Shown piece by piece: positions 17,904 to 27,985 of a stretch of 64,000 nucleotides of DNA; position 1 is the stretch's first letter; the number at the start of each line of letters is the position of its first letter. The stretch is from the NCBI GenBank assembly GCA_934121905.1, contig CAKOVI010000002.1, positions 1-64,000 on the forward strand. The letters run 5' to 3'. The stretch is from an uncultured Clostridia bacterium. GTDB taxonomy: Bacteria > Bacillota > Clostridia > TANB77 > CAG-508. The notes beneath the pieces are model-generated. The model was not told the origin of the DNA. It did no database searches and saw nothing but the letters and a program-made list of their open reading frames with translations. The position numbers were made by a program, and so were the translations under genes.

Positions 17904-18686
17904 ATGGTTTCTTCTGATTTCAGAAAAGAAGCACGTGAAAAACTATCTGGCAAATGGGGAAAAGCTGCATGTATTACTTTAGCTTATGTATTTATATTTG
18001 CAATTTTAGGTTTTATTGAGGGACTTTTTTCAGATACAATTGAAGCACTACTATCAATAGTTGTGACTATTATAGATGTTCCTTTAGCTTTAGGATTAAT
18101 AATTTCACTAGTGAAATTATTTAATAATGAAGATGTTAAAGCTTTTGATTTCCTATCATCAGGATTTAATAACTTTGGAAAAAGTTGGTGTATTCTTTGG
18201 AATATGATTAAAAAATTAATATTTCCAATTATTTCATTAGCTATTTCATATATAATTATTAGTATTGGTATGTTCCAATATCTACGTTGGCCAATCCTTC
18301 ACAAATCATCTACATTATTTATTCCTACTTCATTAATAATAATAGGATTTATCTTATTAATTGCTTCTTTAATTTGGAATATAACAAAATCTTACTATTA
18401 TCAATTATCATATTTAATTTCAGCTGAAAAACCTGAATTGTCAGCTAAAGAAGCTGTTGAAGAAAGTGAAAAATTAATGGCAGGAAAACGTGGTAAATTG
18501 TTCTGTTTGCAATTATCATTTATCGGTTGGGCTATTTTAGCTGTATTTACATTAGGAATTGGATATTTATGGCTTGTTCCTTATTTTCAATTTGCTATTA
18601 TTGTATTTTATAAATTTGCATGTAGTAACTCAGAATATAAAAAAGTTGATGGTTCCTTTATAATTGAAAATACAAATAAGCAATAA
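17904..18686 (+). CDS. DUF975 family membrane protein
   Basis: The ATG at 17904 follows AAAGGGG and gives 260 residues; an earlier in-frame ATG lacks a ribosome site. The N-terminus (FRKEAREKLSGKWGKAACIT) is typical of DUF975. Five or six membrane segments follow, separated by a cytoplasmic loop with ELSAKEAVEESEKLMAGKRG. Function is unknown for the family. It stands alone between Tex and the convergent ABC-F gene. Confidence 0.8.
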   Translation: MVSSDFRKEAREKLSGKWGKAACITLAYVFIFAILGFIEGLFSDTIEALLSIVVTIIDVPLALGLIISLVKLFNNEDVKAFDFLSSGFNNFGKSWCILWNMIKKLIFPIISLAISYIIISIGMFQYLRWPILHKSSTLFIPTSLIIIGFILLIASLIWNITKSYYYQLSYLISAEKPELSAKEAVEESEKLMAGKRGKLFCLQLSFIGWAILAVFTLGIGYLWLVPYFQFAIIVFYKFACSNSEYKKVDGSFIIENTNKQ

Positions 18687-18689
18687 TAA

Positions 18690-18732
18690 AAAATAAAAAT
18701 CGCAAAATTTTCACTTTGCGATTTTTATTTTT
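18690..18732. terminator. bidirectional terminator
   Basis: AAAATCGCAAA pairs with TTTGCGATTTT, with A and T runs outside. It separates two convergent genes. Confidence 0.75.
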
Positions 18733-20315
18733 TATTCTACTCCTAAATACTCATTATAAGTAACTTCTCTATCTATGACTTTTCCATCTTGTTTTATATC
18801 AATAATTCTATTTGCGACTGTTTGAGTAAGCTCGTGGTCGTGTGATGTAAATAAAATATTTCCAATGAATTTTTTCATTCCTTCATTTACAGATGTAATA
18901 CTTTCCATATCTAAATGATTTGTTGGCTCATCCATAATTAAGAAATTTGCACCAGATAACATCATTTTAGAAAGAACACATCTTACTTTCTCTCCTCCAG
19001 ACATTACCTTTGCTTTTTTTAGTGCTTCTTCTCCTGAAAATAACATTCTGCCTAAAAAACTCCTTACATATGTTTCATCTGGATCTTTAGAATATTTTCT
19101 AAGCCAATCTGTAATATTTTCATCTGTTTCAAATAAATAGCTGTTATCCTTAGGGAAATAAGTATGTGTGATTGTTTGTCCCCAAATTATTTCTCCTTCG
19201 TCTGGTTCTAATTCTCCTTCTATTATTTGGAACAATACAGTTTTTGCATTTTCATTGTCTGCTAAAAAAGCAATTTTGTCTTTAGATTTTACTGTAAATG
19301 AAATATTGTCTAATATTTTTTCTCCATTGATTGTTTTTGAAATATTTTTTACTTGTAATATTTCTTTTCCTGGTTCTCTATCTGGCTTAAAATCCACATA
19401 AGGATATTTTCTGTTTGATGGTCTTATTTCATCTAATTGAATTTTTTCTAATGTCTTTTTTCTTGATGTTGCTTGTTTTGATTTTGATGCATTTGCACTA
19501 AATCTCGCAATAAAATCTTGTAATTCTTTAATTTTCTCTTCTTTTTTCTTGTTTTGTTCCCTTGCTTGTTTTAAAGCTAACTGACTTGATTCATACCAAA
19601 AATCATAATTTCCCGGGTATACTGTTATTTTCCCAAAGTCAACATCAGCTATATATGTACAAACTTTGTTTAAGAAATATCTATCATGTGATACTACAAT
19701 TACCGTATTTTCAAAGTTTATTAAAAATTCTTGTAACCAGTTTATACTTTTTAAATCCAAATCATTCGTAGGTTCGTCTAGCAAAAGTATATCTGGATTT
19801 CCAAATAAACTTTGTGCTAATAATACTTTTACTTTTTCTCTTGCTTCTATGTCTTTCATTAATTTATAATGATTTTCTGGTACAATTCCCAAATCATTTA
19901 AAAGCATTGCTGCATCTGATTCTGCATTCCAACCATCAAGTTCTGCAAATCTTTCTTCTAATTTTGCTGCTTTCATACCATCTTCTTCTGAAAAGTCTGG
20001 TTTTGCATAAATTTCTTCTTTTTCTTTCATGATATCATAAAGTTCTTTATTTCCCATTATAACTGTATCTATTACAGTAAAATCCTCAAATGCAAAGTGG
20101 TCTTGCTTTAATACTGATATTCTTTCTCCTTTATCTAATGTTACATCACCTTTGCTTGGTTCCAATTCTCTTGACAATACTTTTAAAAATGTTGATTTTC
20201 CAGCTCCATTTGCACCTATAATTCCATAGCATTCACCTTTGTTGAATTTTATGTTTACGTCTTCAAATAAAACTCTCTTTCCAAATCTTATTGTTACTCC
20301 ATTTGCTGATAACAT
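18732..20315 (-). CDS. ABC-F family ATPase (YbiT-like)
   Basis: This 527-residue protein has two nucleotide-binding domains and no membrane part. Walker A motifs are IGANGAGKSTFLK (near 35) and a degenerate LADNENAKTVLF (near 350). Walker B motifs are LLLDEPTNDLD and LIMDEPTNHLD, and MSGGEKVRCVLSK is the second signature. A charged linker of about 80 residues separates the domains. ABC-F proteins act on the ribosome at the E site. The degenerate second Walker A and the first-domain signature, which is not recognisable as LSGG, resemble YbiT-type members rather than resistance proteins. Confidence 0.88.
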   Translation of the reverse strand: MLSANGVTIRFGKRVLFEDVNIKFNKGECYGIIGANGAGKSTFLKVLSRELEPSKGDVTLDKGERISVLKQDHFAFEDFTVIDTVIMGNKELYDIMKEKEEIYAKPDFSEEDGMKAAKLEERFAELDGWNAESDAAMLLNDLGIVPENHYKLMKDIEAREKVKVLLAQSLFGNPDILLLDEPTNDLDLKSINWLQEFLINFENTVIVVSHDRYFLNKVCTYIADVDFGKITVYPGNYDFWYESSQLALKQAREQNKKKEEKIKELQDFIARFSANASKSKQATSRKKTLEKIQLDEIRPSNRKYPYVDFKPDREPGKEILQVKNISKTINGEKILDNISFTVKSKDKIAFLADNENAKTVLFQIIEGELEPDEGEIIWGQTITHTYFPKDNSYLFETDENITDWLRKYSKDPDETYVRSFLGRMLFSGEEALKKAKVMSGGEKVRCVLSKMMLSGANFLIMDEPTNHLDMESITSVNEGMKKFIGNILFTSHDHELTQTVANRIIDIKQDGKVIDREVTYNEYLGVE

Positions 20316-20453
20316 TTTTTTCTCTCCTCTCTAATTTGCTTTGTTTATTGTACTATAAAAATTACATAAAATCAATATTATTGGAAAATATTGTTGACTT
20401 TAAATATTAGTAATAGTAAAATTATTGTGAAAATATGGAAAGGAATTAAAACT

Positions 20454-21776
20454 ATGAGAAATAGAAGATATAAAAGAAAATTTCAAAATAGTAATTACCA
20501 AACATTAAATATAATTTTTAAAACCTTATTTTTATTAGTTATTTTATGTTTAGTAATATTTATTACTTTATTAATTAAAAATAAATCTATAAAAATTGCC
20601 ACTAAAGATTTATCAAATAATCTACCTACCCCAGATACTTCCAAAATTTTTGATGATACATCAAGCCAAGAAAACTCTATCTCTGAAGATGCTGAAAATA
20701 CAGTTCAACAATCTGAATCACAAAAAAAACAAGAAACTACGATAAATATGGCATTTACGGGTGATATAATGTGCCATAATACTATTTATAATGATGCATT
20801 TAATAAGTCATCTAATACTTATGATTTTTCTTACCTTTTCGATGATATAAAATATTATATACAAACAGCCGATATTGCTGTTGGAAATTTGGAGACTACT
20901 TTTGCCGGCCCTAAAAAAGCTTATAGCAGTTATCCAACATTTAATACTCCAGAAAATTTAGCTTACACACTTAAAAAAATTGGTTTTGACGTTTTATCAA
21001 CTGCCAATAATCACTGCTATGATACAGGCTATTCTGGTATAGAAAGTACTATTGATTATTTAGATGATGCAGACATATCCCATACTGGAACATATAAGTC
21101 TCAAGAAGACCAAAATAAGATTTTAATAAAAAATGTAAAGGGAATTCAAATTGCATTTTTAAGCTTTACATACGGAACAAATGGAATTAAAGTTCCTTCT
21201 GATAAATCTTATTCTGTAAATTTAATTGATAAAAACCTTATTTTACAACAAATAAATCTAGCCAAACAACAAAACCCAGATATGATTTGTGTAAGTATGC
21301 ATTGGGGTATTGAATATCAAACTTCACCAAATTCTGAACAAAAAGATTTAGCTGATTTCTTATTTAAAAATGGGGCAGATGTAATAATTGGAAATCACCC
21401 TCATGTCTTACAATCCATGGAAAAAAGAGAAATTACTTTAGATAATGGTGAAACTAAAGATGGCTTTGTCGTATATTCTCTTGGTAATTTCTTAGCAGAC
21501 CAAAACAAAAATTATACAAGAGATTCGGCTATTTTAAATGTAAATATTACCAAAAATGATGAAGGCAAAATATCTATAAATTCTGCAACATATACTCCTA
21601 CTTATATTTATAAAGATACTTCTAAAAGTTCGAAAAAATTTAAAATTGTAAATTTAAAGAATTCAATTGATAGTTATGATGCGGGATATGATACTAATAT
21701 TGTAAAAAATGTTTATAATACTTTTAAAAATGAGTTAAATAATATTCGTAAGCTATTAGGAGATGAAATAAAATAA
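20454..21776 (+). CDS. CapA/PGA_cap-type membrane-anchored metallophosphatase-like protein
   Basis: ATG 20454 has GGAAAGGAA upstream and gives 440 residues. A basic N-terminus and one membrane segment (about 21-40) are followed by a Ser/Glu-rich linker and a PGA_cap domain. That domain shows AFTGDIMCHN, GNLETTF, STANNHCYD, SMHWGIEY and IGNHPHVLQ. The family relates to CapA of poly-gamma-glutamate synthesis and has a calcineurin-like fold with Asp, Asn and His metal ligands, all visible here. No other pga/cap genes are nearby, so the substrate is unknown. Confidence 0.85.
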   Translation: MRNRRYKRKFQNSNYQTLNIIFKTLFLLVILCLVIFITLLIKNKSIKIATKDLSNNLPTPDTSKIFDDTSSQENSISEDAENTVQQSESQKKQETTINMAFTGDIMCHNTIYNDAFNKSSNTYDFSYLFDDIKYYIQTADIAVGNLETTFAGPKKAYSSYPTFNTPENLAYTLKKIGFDVLSTANNHCYDTGYSGIESTIDYLDDADISHTGTYKSQEDQNKILIKNVKGIQIAFLSFTYGTNGIKVPSDKSYSVNLIDKNLILQQINLAKQQNPDMICVSMHWGIEYQTSPNSEQKDLADFLFKNGADVIIGNHPHVLQSMEKREITLDNGETKDGFVVYSLGNFLADQNKNYTRDSAILNVNITKNDEGKISINSATYTPTYIYKDTSKSSKKFKIVNLKNSIDSYDAGYDTNIVKNVYNTFKNELNNIRKLLGDEIK

Positions 21777-21801
21777 AGAGAGCAAATTGGCTCTCTTTAT
21801 T
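21772..21801. terminator. hairpin terminator
   Basis: AATAAAGAGAGC pairs with GCTCTCTTTATT. It overlaps the stop of the CapA-like gene and the end of the convergent KilA-N gene. Confidence 0.7.
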
Positions 21802-22660
21802 CTATTATTAATTTATTATTTAACTCTTCTATTCTTTGTATTCCTTTTTGTTTCTTTAATAAATCTAATTGCTTTTTTGCTATATCATTCAGCTTTATAA
21901 TTCTGTCTGTTTGAGGAATTCCATCTTTTATCATCTCTGCATTTAAGTTTTCAAGATTTGATAAGATGACTAAATGTAATATATCAGCACTATCTCTAAT
22001 ATTCCCAGAAATATTAGGATTACTATTACGCCATTCTTTAGCAGTCATACCAAATAATGCAACATTTAATACGTCTGCTTCATTTGCATAAACAAATTTT
22101 TTCTGCTTTTCTGTTAAATTAGGAATAATGCATTCTTTTATACTATCCGTATGTAGTACATAATTTGTTTTAGATAGTTCTCTTCTTACAGACCATTCAA
22201 CTTCACTCTTATATGATTCATTAGTCTTTAACCTTTCAAATTCTGTTATTAAATATAACTTAAACTCTGGACTCAACCAACTAGCAAACTCGAATGCTAT
22301 ATCTGGATGAGCAAATGTACCTATGCTATATCTTCCTCCTTTTGAAATTATTCCTATACTATTAGTTCTTTTTATCCATTGTGATGGAGACATAGCAAAA
22401 GAATTCTTACCATATTCAGTTTTAATTTGGTCGAATTCGACCAAATTAAAATTCGAATTATGCAATTGTTCCCAAAGCCCAATATAATCTATTGTACTTA
22501 CTCTTCTTAACCAATTTTTAACAGTAAATGATGGGTCAGTTGAATTTTAATACTTTGCTAAATCCGTTAGGGATATAAATTCAGCATTCTTAATTCTAAT
22601 AATTCCTACTGATGTTCCCTTTACACTAATTTCATTTTTATTAATTTCGTTTTTTGTCAA
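21797..22660 (-). pseudogene. KilA-N domain protein interrupted by a nonsense codon
   Basis: Translated from a TTG at 22660 with AGGAAG upstream, the frame reads through 287 codons with one internal TAA at 22547-22549. The residues around it (SLTDLAKY, stop, NSTDPSFTVKNWLRRVS) continue one KilA-N domain, followed by FAMSPSQWIKR, HPDIAFEFASWLSPEFKLYL and a helical C-terminus. KilA-N is a DNA-binding domain of phages and mobile elements. A point change of AAA to TAA would explain the stop. A shortened product could start at 22465 (TTG), but it would lack the first part of the domain. It is probably a decaying phage-derived gene. Confidence 0.75.
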
Positions 22661-22686
22661 TAAACACCACTTCCTATACTAATTTT

Positions 22687-23706
22687 TTAATTTGTTTTTA
22701 TTAATCTTAAATCTTCTCCAAAAAAATAATAAATATCATAAAATCCAGCTATTCTAGAGCCAATTCTTTCTTCATAAACTCCAAAAATTTTCTCAATACT
22801 CAAATTTGTAGAAATAATTGTTTTTGTAACTCTATTATTTAAATTTAAACTTCTAGCATTTATTATCGTAAATAGTTCACTGATTTTCATGCTATTTATA
22901 CACTCTGTACCTAAATCATCAATTATTAATAAATCAACATTTAATACTTGATTATTAAAATCACTCATACTAGAATTTCTATATTTATTAAACTTATTAT
23001 CAATTATTGTTTCAAGTAAAACAGGTGCTGTTTGATATAGTACTGTTTTTCCCTGTTTTATTAATTCATTTGCTATGCAATTTGTCATATATGTTTTTCC
23101 AAGTCCAGTATTACCTGTAAAAAACAAATTTTTAACATCTGCATTATTAAAATTTTCTACAAAATATTGGCTAGCTTTTTTTATATTTTCTATATTTTCT
23201 CTTGGGGAAATATTCATTTTATACTTCTCTATATTAACTTCATTTGAAAATCTATTAATATCAAAATTTTTAAAATTTTCTTTTTGTAAATTACTTAAAT
23301 TTGATTTATTATAAGATATATTAATAAGTCTTTGTTTTAGGCAATTACACATTTGGGTCTTTTTATCTGAATATGTAATATAACCTGTATCTTTACATTT
23401 TTCACATTCATATTTAGGTTTAAAAAAACTTTCATCAATTTGTTCGTTTTCAAGAATTTTCTTTCTTTCTTCTTTTAATTTCATTAAATCGTTTTCAAAT
23501 TCAGTATTTAAGCTATTTGTTAACTTATTTATTAAAATACTTTTTGTTTTATTAATAGATATTTTATTAATTTGCTCATCAATTTCTTCTAGTCTCGGAA
23601 TTTTTTTATAAATTTTTTCCTTTCTCTTTTCAAGGGCAAATTCTGCATCTCTTTTCTTTTGCCCATATTCTACTAATAAAAGGTCTAAATCACTGGTTGC
23701 CATCAT
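22687..23706 (-). CDS. dnaI: helicase loader DnaI/DnaC-type AAA+ ATPase
   Basis: This 339-residue protein has an N-terminal coiled coil, a zinc-finger-like segment (CEKCKDTGY, then CNCLKQR, about 120-145) and a C-terminal AAA+ domain with Walker A FTGNTGLGKTYMTN and Walker B LLIIDDLGTE. This order is that of DnaI, which loads the replicative helicase. The ATG overlaps the end of the dnaD-like gene by 17 bp, so translation is likely coupled. The pair forms the loader operon. Confidence 0.88.
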   Translation of the reverse strand: MMATSDLDLLLVEYGQKKRDAEFALEKRKEKIYKKIPRLEEIDEQINKISINKTKSILINKLTNSLNTEFENDLMKLKEERKKILENEQIDESFFKPKYECEKCKDTGYITYSDKKTQMCNCLKQRLINISYNKSNLSNLQKENFKNFDINRFSNEVNIEKYKMNISPRENIENIKKASQYFVENFNNADVKNLFFTGNTGLGKTYMTNCIANELIKQGKTVLYQTAPVLLETIIDNKFNKYRNSSMSDFNNQVLNVDLLIIDDLGTECINSMKISELFTIINARSLNLNNRVTKTIISTNLSIEKIFGVYEERIGSRIAGFYDIYYFFGEDLRLIKTN

Positions 23707-24682
23707 GTGCTCCTTCTATATTTTTATTTGCATATAAGAAACTTAAATTACTATATGCTCTTTGTTCAAATGTTTCTTTTTTAACTTGTTTTTGCAATTC
23801 TTTTGTATCCTTATTTTGCTTTTTCCTTTGCTCTAAAAACTCGTTTACCTGAGCAGGTGTTCTTAAATTTCTTTCATTCCAGTCTTTAATTATATTATTT
23901 ATATATTCAAAACTTGGATTAGAACGCAAAGTTGTTCTTTTTAATGCAATTTCTATTACAGATAAATCATATTTGTATTCATTTACCCAAGTTTCTATAT
24001 ATGCTTCTTCATATTGAGTAAGTCCGCCTCTTCTTCCTAGTTTTTTTGCTATTTCTTTTTTTATTTTCATTAATTTTTCTTGACCCATATAATAATTCTC
24101 TAAATCATCAAGATTTTTTATTTTGTTTAATCCCCATGCCTCTGCTACTGCTTGTACATAATTTTTATGTAAGGCAGATTTATTATAGCAATAGTCAAAT
24201 AAATTAATCATTACCTGCTCATCAAAACCGTATTTGTCTAACCAAGTATCTATGTCAGAATACCAAGTTGGACCCATAACTCCTTGAAAATATTTATTAT
24301 TTAAATATTCCACTAATCTTATTCTTTCCTTGTTTTTCAAGTTTTGTTCTATTTTCTCACTTGTTGGTTGGATTTTTAAAGTATATAAATTGTTTAAAGT
24401 CTTTTGTTGCAAGTCCACAACAATAAAACCTTGTTGTTTTCTTAATATAAGCTCTTCTTTTTCCAAATAATTTATACCTTCATTTATAACATTGATTGGT
24501 AATGCTAATTTTTTAGATAAATCATTTACTCCTATTTCTCCATTGTACTTAGATAAAAATATTAAATACAAATATATTTTTAAATAATCTCCTGGCATAT
24601 TGCTTAAATGTTCTGCAAAGAAAATATTTGGTACTTGTGTTGTTTCAAATAGCATTGCTTTATCATTTTGTTCAAATTTCAT
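23690..24682 (-). CDS. dnaD: DnaD/DnaB-type replication initiation protein
   Basis: This 330-residue protein has an N-terminal winged-helix region (VPNIFFAEHLSNMPGDYLKI) and DnaD-like C-terminal domains. One lies around residues 140-190 and a second around 205-270 ends in the YxxxIxxxW-type motif seen as YINNIIKDW. Such proteins remodel DNA at oriC and help load helicase. The ATG has AGGTG upstream. It is the first gene of an overlapping pair with the DnaI-type loader. Whether it is the DnaD or DnaB counterpart of B. subtilis cannot be decided from one window. Confidence 0.85.
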   Translation of the reverse strand: MKFEQNDKAMLFETTQVPNIFFAEHLSNMPGDYLKIYLYLIFLSKYNGEIGVNDLSKKLALPINVINEGINYLEKEELILRKQQGFIVVDLQQKTLNNLYTLKIQPTSEKIEQNLKNKERIRLVEYLNNKYFQGVMGPTWYSDIDTWLDKYGFDEQVMINLFDYCYNKSALHKNYVQAVAEAWGLNKIKNLDDLENYYMGQEKLMKIKKEIAKKLGRRGGLTQYEEAYIETWVNEYKYDLSVIEIALKRTTLRSNPSFEYINNIIKDWNERNLRTPAQVNEFLEQRKKQNKDTKELQKQVKKETFEQRAYSNLSFLYANKNIEGAHDGNQ

Positions 24683-24779
24683 ATCTCTTTCACCTCATTT
24701 GTCAAATTATATCATTATTTTATAATTTTTCAAATATGGAATTTGATAATAAACTTAGAAATTTAAAGATTTTGTCATT

Positions 24780-25061
24780 TTATCTACTATAAAAAAGTAA
24801 TTTTGGTTTTATTATAAACTTTGACATGTAAATTACAACACTTATCAAATTGTCCCCATTGATTCCAACTATGCTAAATATAAGCATTGGAAACATAGCT
24901 ATTATAAATAAACATATTTTTAAACTTAAACTATTAAAAATTGTATTAACTATTAAAAACACTATTCCTCCCCATATCAAATTTATTATTGCTGTCTGGT
25001 AATCCATAATCCCTAATAGTTTTGTATTAAATTTATAATTTTGTGGAAATATAAATTTCAT
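24780..25061 (-). CDS. PrgI-like type IV secretion membrane protein (VirB3-like)
   Basis: This 93-residue protein starts at ATG 25061, placed well after GAGGAGG. FIFPQNYKFNTKLLGIMDYQ and two adjacent hydrophobic segments (about 24-60) match the PrgI family, the VirB3-like inner-membrane component of Gram-positive conjugation systems. It is the last gene of the leftward cluster after the VirB6-like gene. In plasmids it usually lies next to VirB4, which here is 12 kb away. Confidence 0.65.
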   Translation of the reverse strand: MKFIFPQNYKFNTKLLGIMDYQTAIINLIWGGIVFLIVNTIFNSLSLKICLFIIAMFPMLIFSIVGINGDNLISVVIYMSKFIIKPKLLFYSR

Positions 25062-25076
25062 TTTCACCTCCTCATT

Positions 25077-25955
25077 TTACTTTAATGTTGATTTTAAATT
25101 GCTTATTCCAGATTGAATAGTTGTAGAAATACCTCCAAAAAATTCCCTTACAATAGAATTAGCTCTTATAAGTGCATAAATTCCCCCAATATAAATAAAT
25201 TTATTTACCAAGTTTTCTTTTGAATAATCCATTGAAAATAACAGTAATAAAACAATAGATACTATAATTTGTATAAATAATAATGAAAATAAATTTTTAT
25301 ACCATGATTTAAAAAAATGTGATGTTTGGTTCAACATTAGTGATAAAAAAGCAAATGGTGAAAGTAATATAAATACCTTTATCAGAACATATCTCAAAGA
25401 ATATGAAAAAACTAGATTTAAAAGGGATACCGTAAGAGTTCCTTTTATTAATCCATCTAAAGTAAAAACATCGATATTATCCTTACTTATAGATAAATTA
25501 TCATTCATCTCCGAAATTAACCCTGTAAAACATATATTCTTTCCCCATAACTCTTCTCCTACACCCTTTATTAAAGAGCATACATTATTATTTAATCCTA
25601 AAATTTGCTCTATTATAAAAAATGAACTATTCATACATATTCCAAATATTACACATTTAAAAACAAATTGAAATGGGTTTTCTATTTGTTCATACGTAAA
25701 ATTAGATAGCATATATCTGGCTGCATAATAAAGCAATATTCCTATTAATAATGAATTTGCAACAAGTAACAAACCATTTGCTACATCTGTTCCAAATATT
25801 TTGCTAAAATATTTATCCTGTAAAATATCGTTATTTACAAAAACTAAATCATCTAAAACTCCGTATAAGCTATTATCTATTGAAGAAAACATATTTTCAA
25901 ATATAGTGTTTATTGTATTTATTATATTTTTTGTAACATCTGCATTATTTTCCAA
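25077..25955 (-). CDS. VirB6/TrbL-like polytopic membrane protein
   Basis: This 292-residue protein has five or six membrane segments (near 60-85, 95-120, 175-190, 195-215, 220-245 and 250-270). A conserved-looking tail (RANSIVREFFGGISTTIQSG) follows. Topology, length and position between a VirB2-like and a PrgI-like gene fit the channel subunit VirB6/TrbL of type IV secretion systems. A TTG start follows GGAAGTG. Sequence identity to a named family is not provable by eye. Confidence 0.55.
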   Translation of the reverse strand: MENNADVTKNIINTINTIFENMFSSIDNSLYGVLDDLVFVNNDILQDKYFSKIFGTDVANGLLLVANSLLIGILLYYAARYMLSNFTYEQIENPFQFVFKCVIFGICMNSSFFIIEQILGLNNNVCSLIKGVGEELWGKNICFTGLISEMNDNLSISKDNIDVFTLDGLIKGTLTVSLLNLVFSYSLRYVLIKVFILLSPFAFLSLMLNQTSHFFKSWYKNLFSLLFIQIIVSIVLLLLFSMDYSKENLVNKFIYIGGIYALIRANSIVREFFGGISTTIQSGISNLKSTLK

Positions 25956-25970
25956 AATTTCACTTCCATT

Positions 25971-26306
25971 CTATATTAATGATTCAATTGCAGATAGTAC
26001 TAAATCTATTGCTAAAATAAATACATAAGAAAATAATGCTGTTTTTACAAGCTTTTTCCCTGTTCGAATTTTTTCTTCATCACCCAAACTAAACTTTTGC
26101 ATAAAAAGTCCTGAACCCACTGCAACCGCTGCCATAGGTGTTGCAAGCTTAATAAGCCAAGATTCAATACTTTGAAAAGCCTTTTCAAGTGTACTTACAA
26201 GCTTTGGCGTACCAACACATAAACTTTGATTTATTAAACTTACTACGAATATTATTGATAATACAAGTATAAATCTTGAAAAAAATTTCATTTTATTTTT
26301 AATCAT
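25971..26306 (-). CDS. VirB2/TrbC-like small membrane protein
   Basis: This 111-residue protein has an N-terminal signal or anchor segment (FILVLSIIFVVSLINQSLCV) and then two hydrophobic helices (about 52-70 and 88-108). The second half, KLATPMAAVAVGSGLFMQKF followed by LVKTALFSYVFILA, resembles pilin-like VirB2/TrbC proteins of Gram-positive systems. Its ATG overlaps the VirD4 stop by 4 bp and has AGGAGG. Function is inferred from size, topology and neighbours. Confidence 0.55.
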   Translation of the reverse strand: MIKNKMKFFSRFILVLSIIFVVSLINQSLCVGTPKLVSTLEKAFQSIESWLIKLATPMAAVAVGSGLFMQKFSLGDEEKIRTGKKLVKTALFSYVFILAIDLVLSAIESLI

Positions 26307-27985
26307 ATTTCCTCCTTTTCCTCTAAAAAATATGGATACATTCCTATTTTTGTTGGTTTTAAAATTTTATTTCCATTTGATAAAAAGCAAAGTGCATTAA
26401 AAGTTTCTAACTCCTGGGTAAAAAAATTAGTATCATACACGTAGTCATTTTGTGTATAAATATTTACACTTTCTGATATACTTGAATCTTTATTCACTAA
26501 AGATTTGGTTAAATAATTATATTTTGTTTGTTTTGCACTCTCAGATATGTTTTTAGAAACCTTCTCTTTATCTTCTTTCCCTAGCTGCTTTTGAGCTTCC
26601 TCTATTGTAAAAATATCATCTGTTCTAAACCATATTTTGTTTATCAAATTTTGGCATATTACTTTTACAGATGTTTCATCTTTTAGTGTATTTTTTAATG
26701 ATGAGTAACTTTGGGTACTAACAATATTTATACATTTGGCTTCTCTGCTTAAAGCAAAAAAATCACTATCTGTTTTTGTTACGTATTCTGCATATTCATC
26801 ACAAATAAATGCTGTAATTCTCTCTTTTTGATTACTAAGACTCCTCATTATTTCTGTTTGAAAATCAAGTTTTAAATATGCAGCAATTATTTTAGACAAA
26901 TTCTTGTATTCGGCTATATTCATGTTTAAAATAACTATTTTGCCATTTTTTATCACATCTTCAAACCCTAAAAAGGTTAGCTCTTCCCTGTTGGGACTAA
27001 ATGTTTTTACTACATTATAATCAGAAATAAATGTATTGGTAATTCTTGTTATCTCAGATTTTAATATACCTAAAGTCCTTGAATCTAAATTTTCAAATTC
27101 TCTCTCAAAAAAATTCAATGCCATATTTAGCTCATAAATTTGTTCTCTATCGAATTTATTTAAAATGAATAACTCTCTTAAATTTTGTATTTTTTCTTTA
27201 TAATAATCTGGTTTCGTAACCAAATTATGAATTTCTGCAAATGTTACATATCCATGGTTATATAATCTGCATAATTTTATTGCTTCTGCTAAAATTTGCT
27301 CTGCTTTATCAAGCCAATAACTTTCTGAATTGTTTTCAGAAAATAGTTCTAATATAGTCTTTAGTCTATTTGCCAATACTATTGGTTTTAAATTTGGCTT
27401 ATGTAAAGGATTATATGTTATATTTGTGTTTAATTCTATTACAATTAAATCATCTTGCAAATTATAATCTTTTACATATTTTTTTACCTGGCTGTAATAA
27501 TTTCCTTTTACATCTAAAATTAACATTCCTATTTTTTTATTTGGATTTAAGTAATTATATTTTATAAGTTGCTTAGTAAATGGATACATCGCTGAACTTG
27601 TTTTTCCTGACCCAATTGTTCCCGTAATTAAAAAATTTTGAAATAAACCTGATTTAGGTAAATAGACCTTTTCCCCTGTTTTTCTGTTATAGCCTATTAA
27701 TAATTTTAAATCATTATCATTTTCTATTTCTTTTTGTTTTTTCTTTTTCTGAGTTGGAATTTTGTTATATAGTAAATTACTACATATTAAGTTTGATGTA
27801 AGAAATATTATCATATATATTATTTTTATATATTTCCATAATTCTGCATTTTTGCTACATATGTCAAATGGCTTTACTCCATAAGTTATTATTACTTCTT
27901 CTGCTACAAATATAGGTTTTAATATATTAGCAAATACAGTTGTACACATTAATAACATTAGTGCACAAAATATCACTCTTTTTAT
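26303..27985 (-). CDS. VirD4/TraG-type coupling ATPase with probable ATA start
   Basis: Two N-terminal membrane segments are followed by a P-loop (LITGTIGSGKTSSAMYPFTK, near residue 110), a Walker B-like GMLILDVKG, and later ICDEYAEYV and VSTQSYSSL. This matches the type IV coupling protein family, which brings substrates to the channel. The first conventional start is GTG 27976, which lacks a ribosome site. An ATA at 27985 overlaps the TAA of the upstream small gene in an ATAA arrangement, the equivalent of the common ATGA stop-start overlap, and restores a basic residue pair (KR) before the first membrane helix. I prefer ATA (560 residues). Confidence 0.8.
   Translation of the reverse strand: MKRVIFCALMLLMCTTVFANILKPIFVAEEVIITYGVKPFDICSKNAELWKYIKIIYMIIFLTSNLICSNLLYNKIPTQKKKKQKEIENDNDLKLLIGYNRKTGEKVYLPKSGLFQNFLITGTIGSGKTSSAMYPFTKQLIKYNYLNPNKKIGMLILDVKGNYYSQVKKYVKDYNLQDDLIVIELNTNITYNPLHKPNLKPIVLANRLKTILELFSENNSESYWLDKAEQILAEAIKLCRLYNHGYVTFAEIHNLVTKPDYYKEKIQNLRELFILNKFDREQIYELNMALNFFEREFENLDSRTLGILKSEITRITNTFISDYNVVKTFSPNREELTFLGFEDVIKNGKIVILNMNIAEYKNLSKIIAAYLKLDFQTEIMRSLSNQKERITAFICDEYAEYVTKTDSDFFALSREAKCINIVSTQSYSSLKNTLKDETSVKVICQNLINKIWFRTDDIFTIEEAQKQLGKEDKEKVSKNISESAKQTKYNYLTKSLVNKDSSISESVNIYTQNDYVYDTNFFTQELETFNALCFLSNGNKILKPTKIGMYPYFLEEKEEI

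Noticed and set aside
21797..22465. A 222-residue KilA-N gene starting at TTG 22465
   Set aside because: The frame upstream carries the missing start of the domain with a proper ribosome site, so a nonsense-interrupted gene is the better reading.
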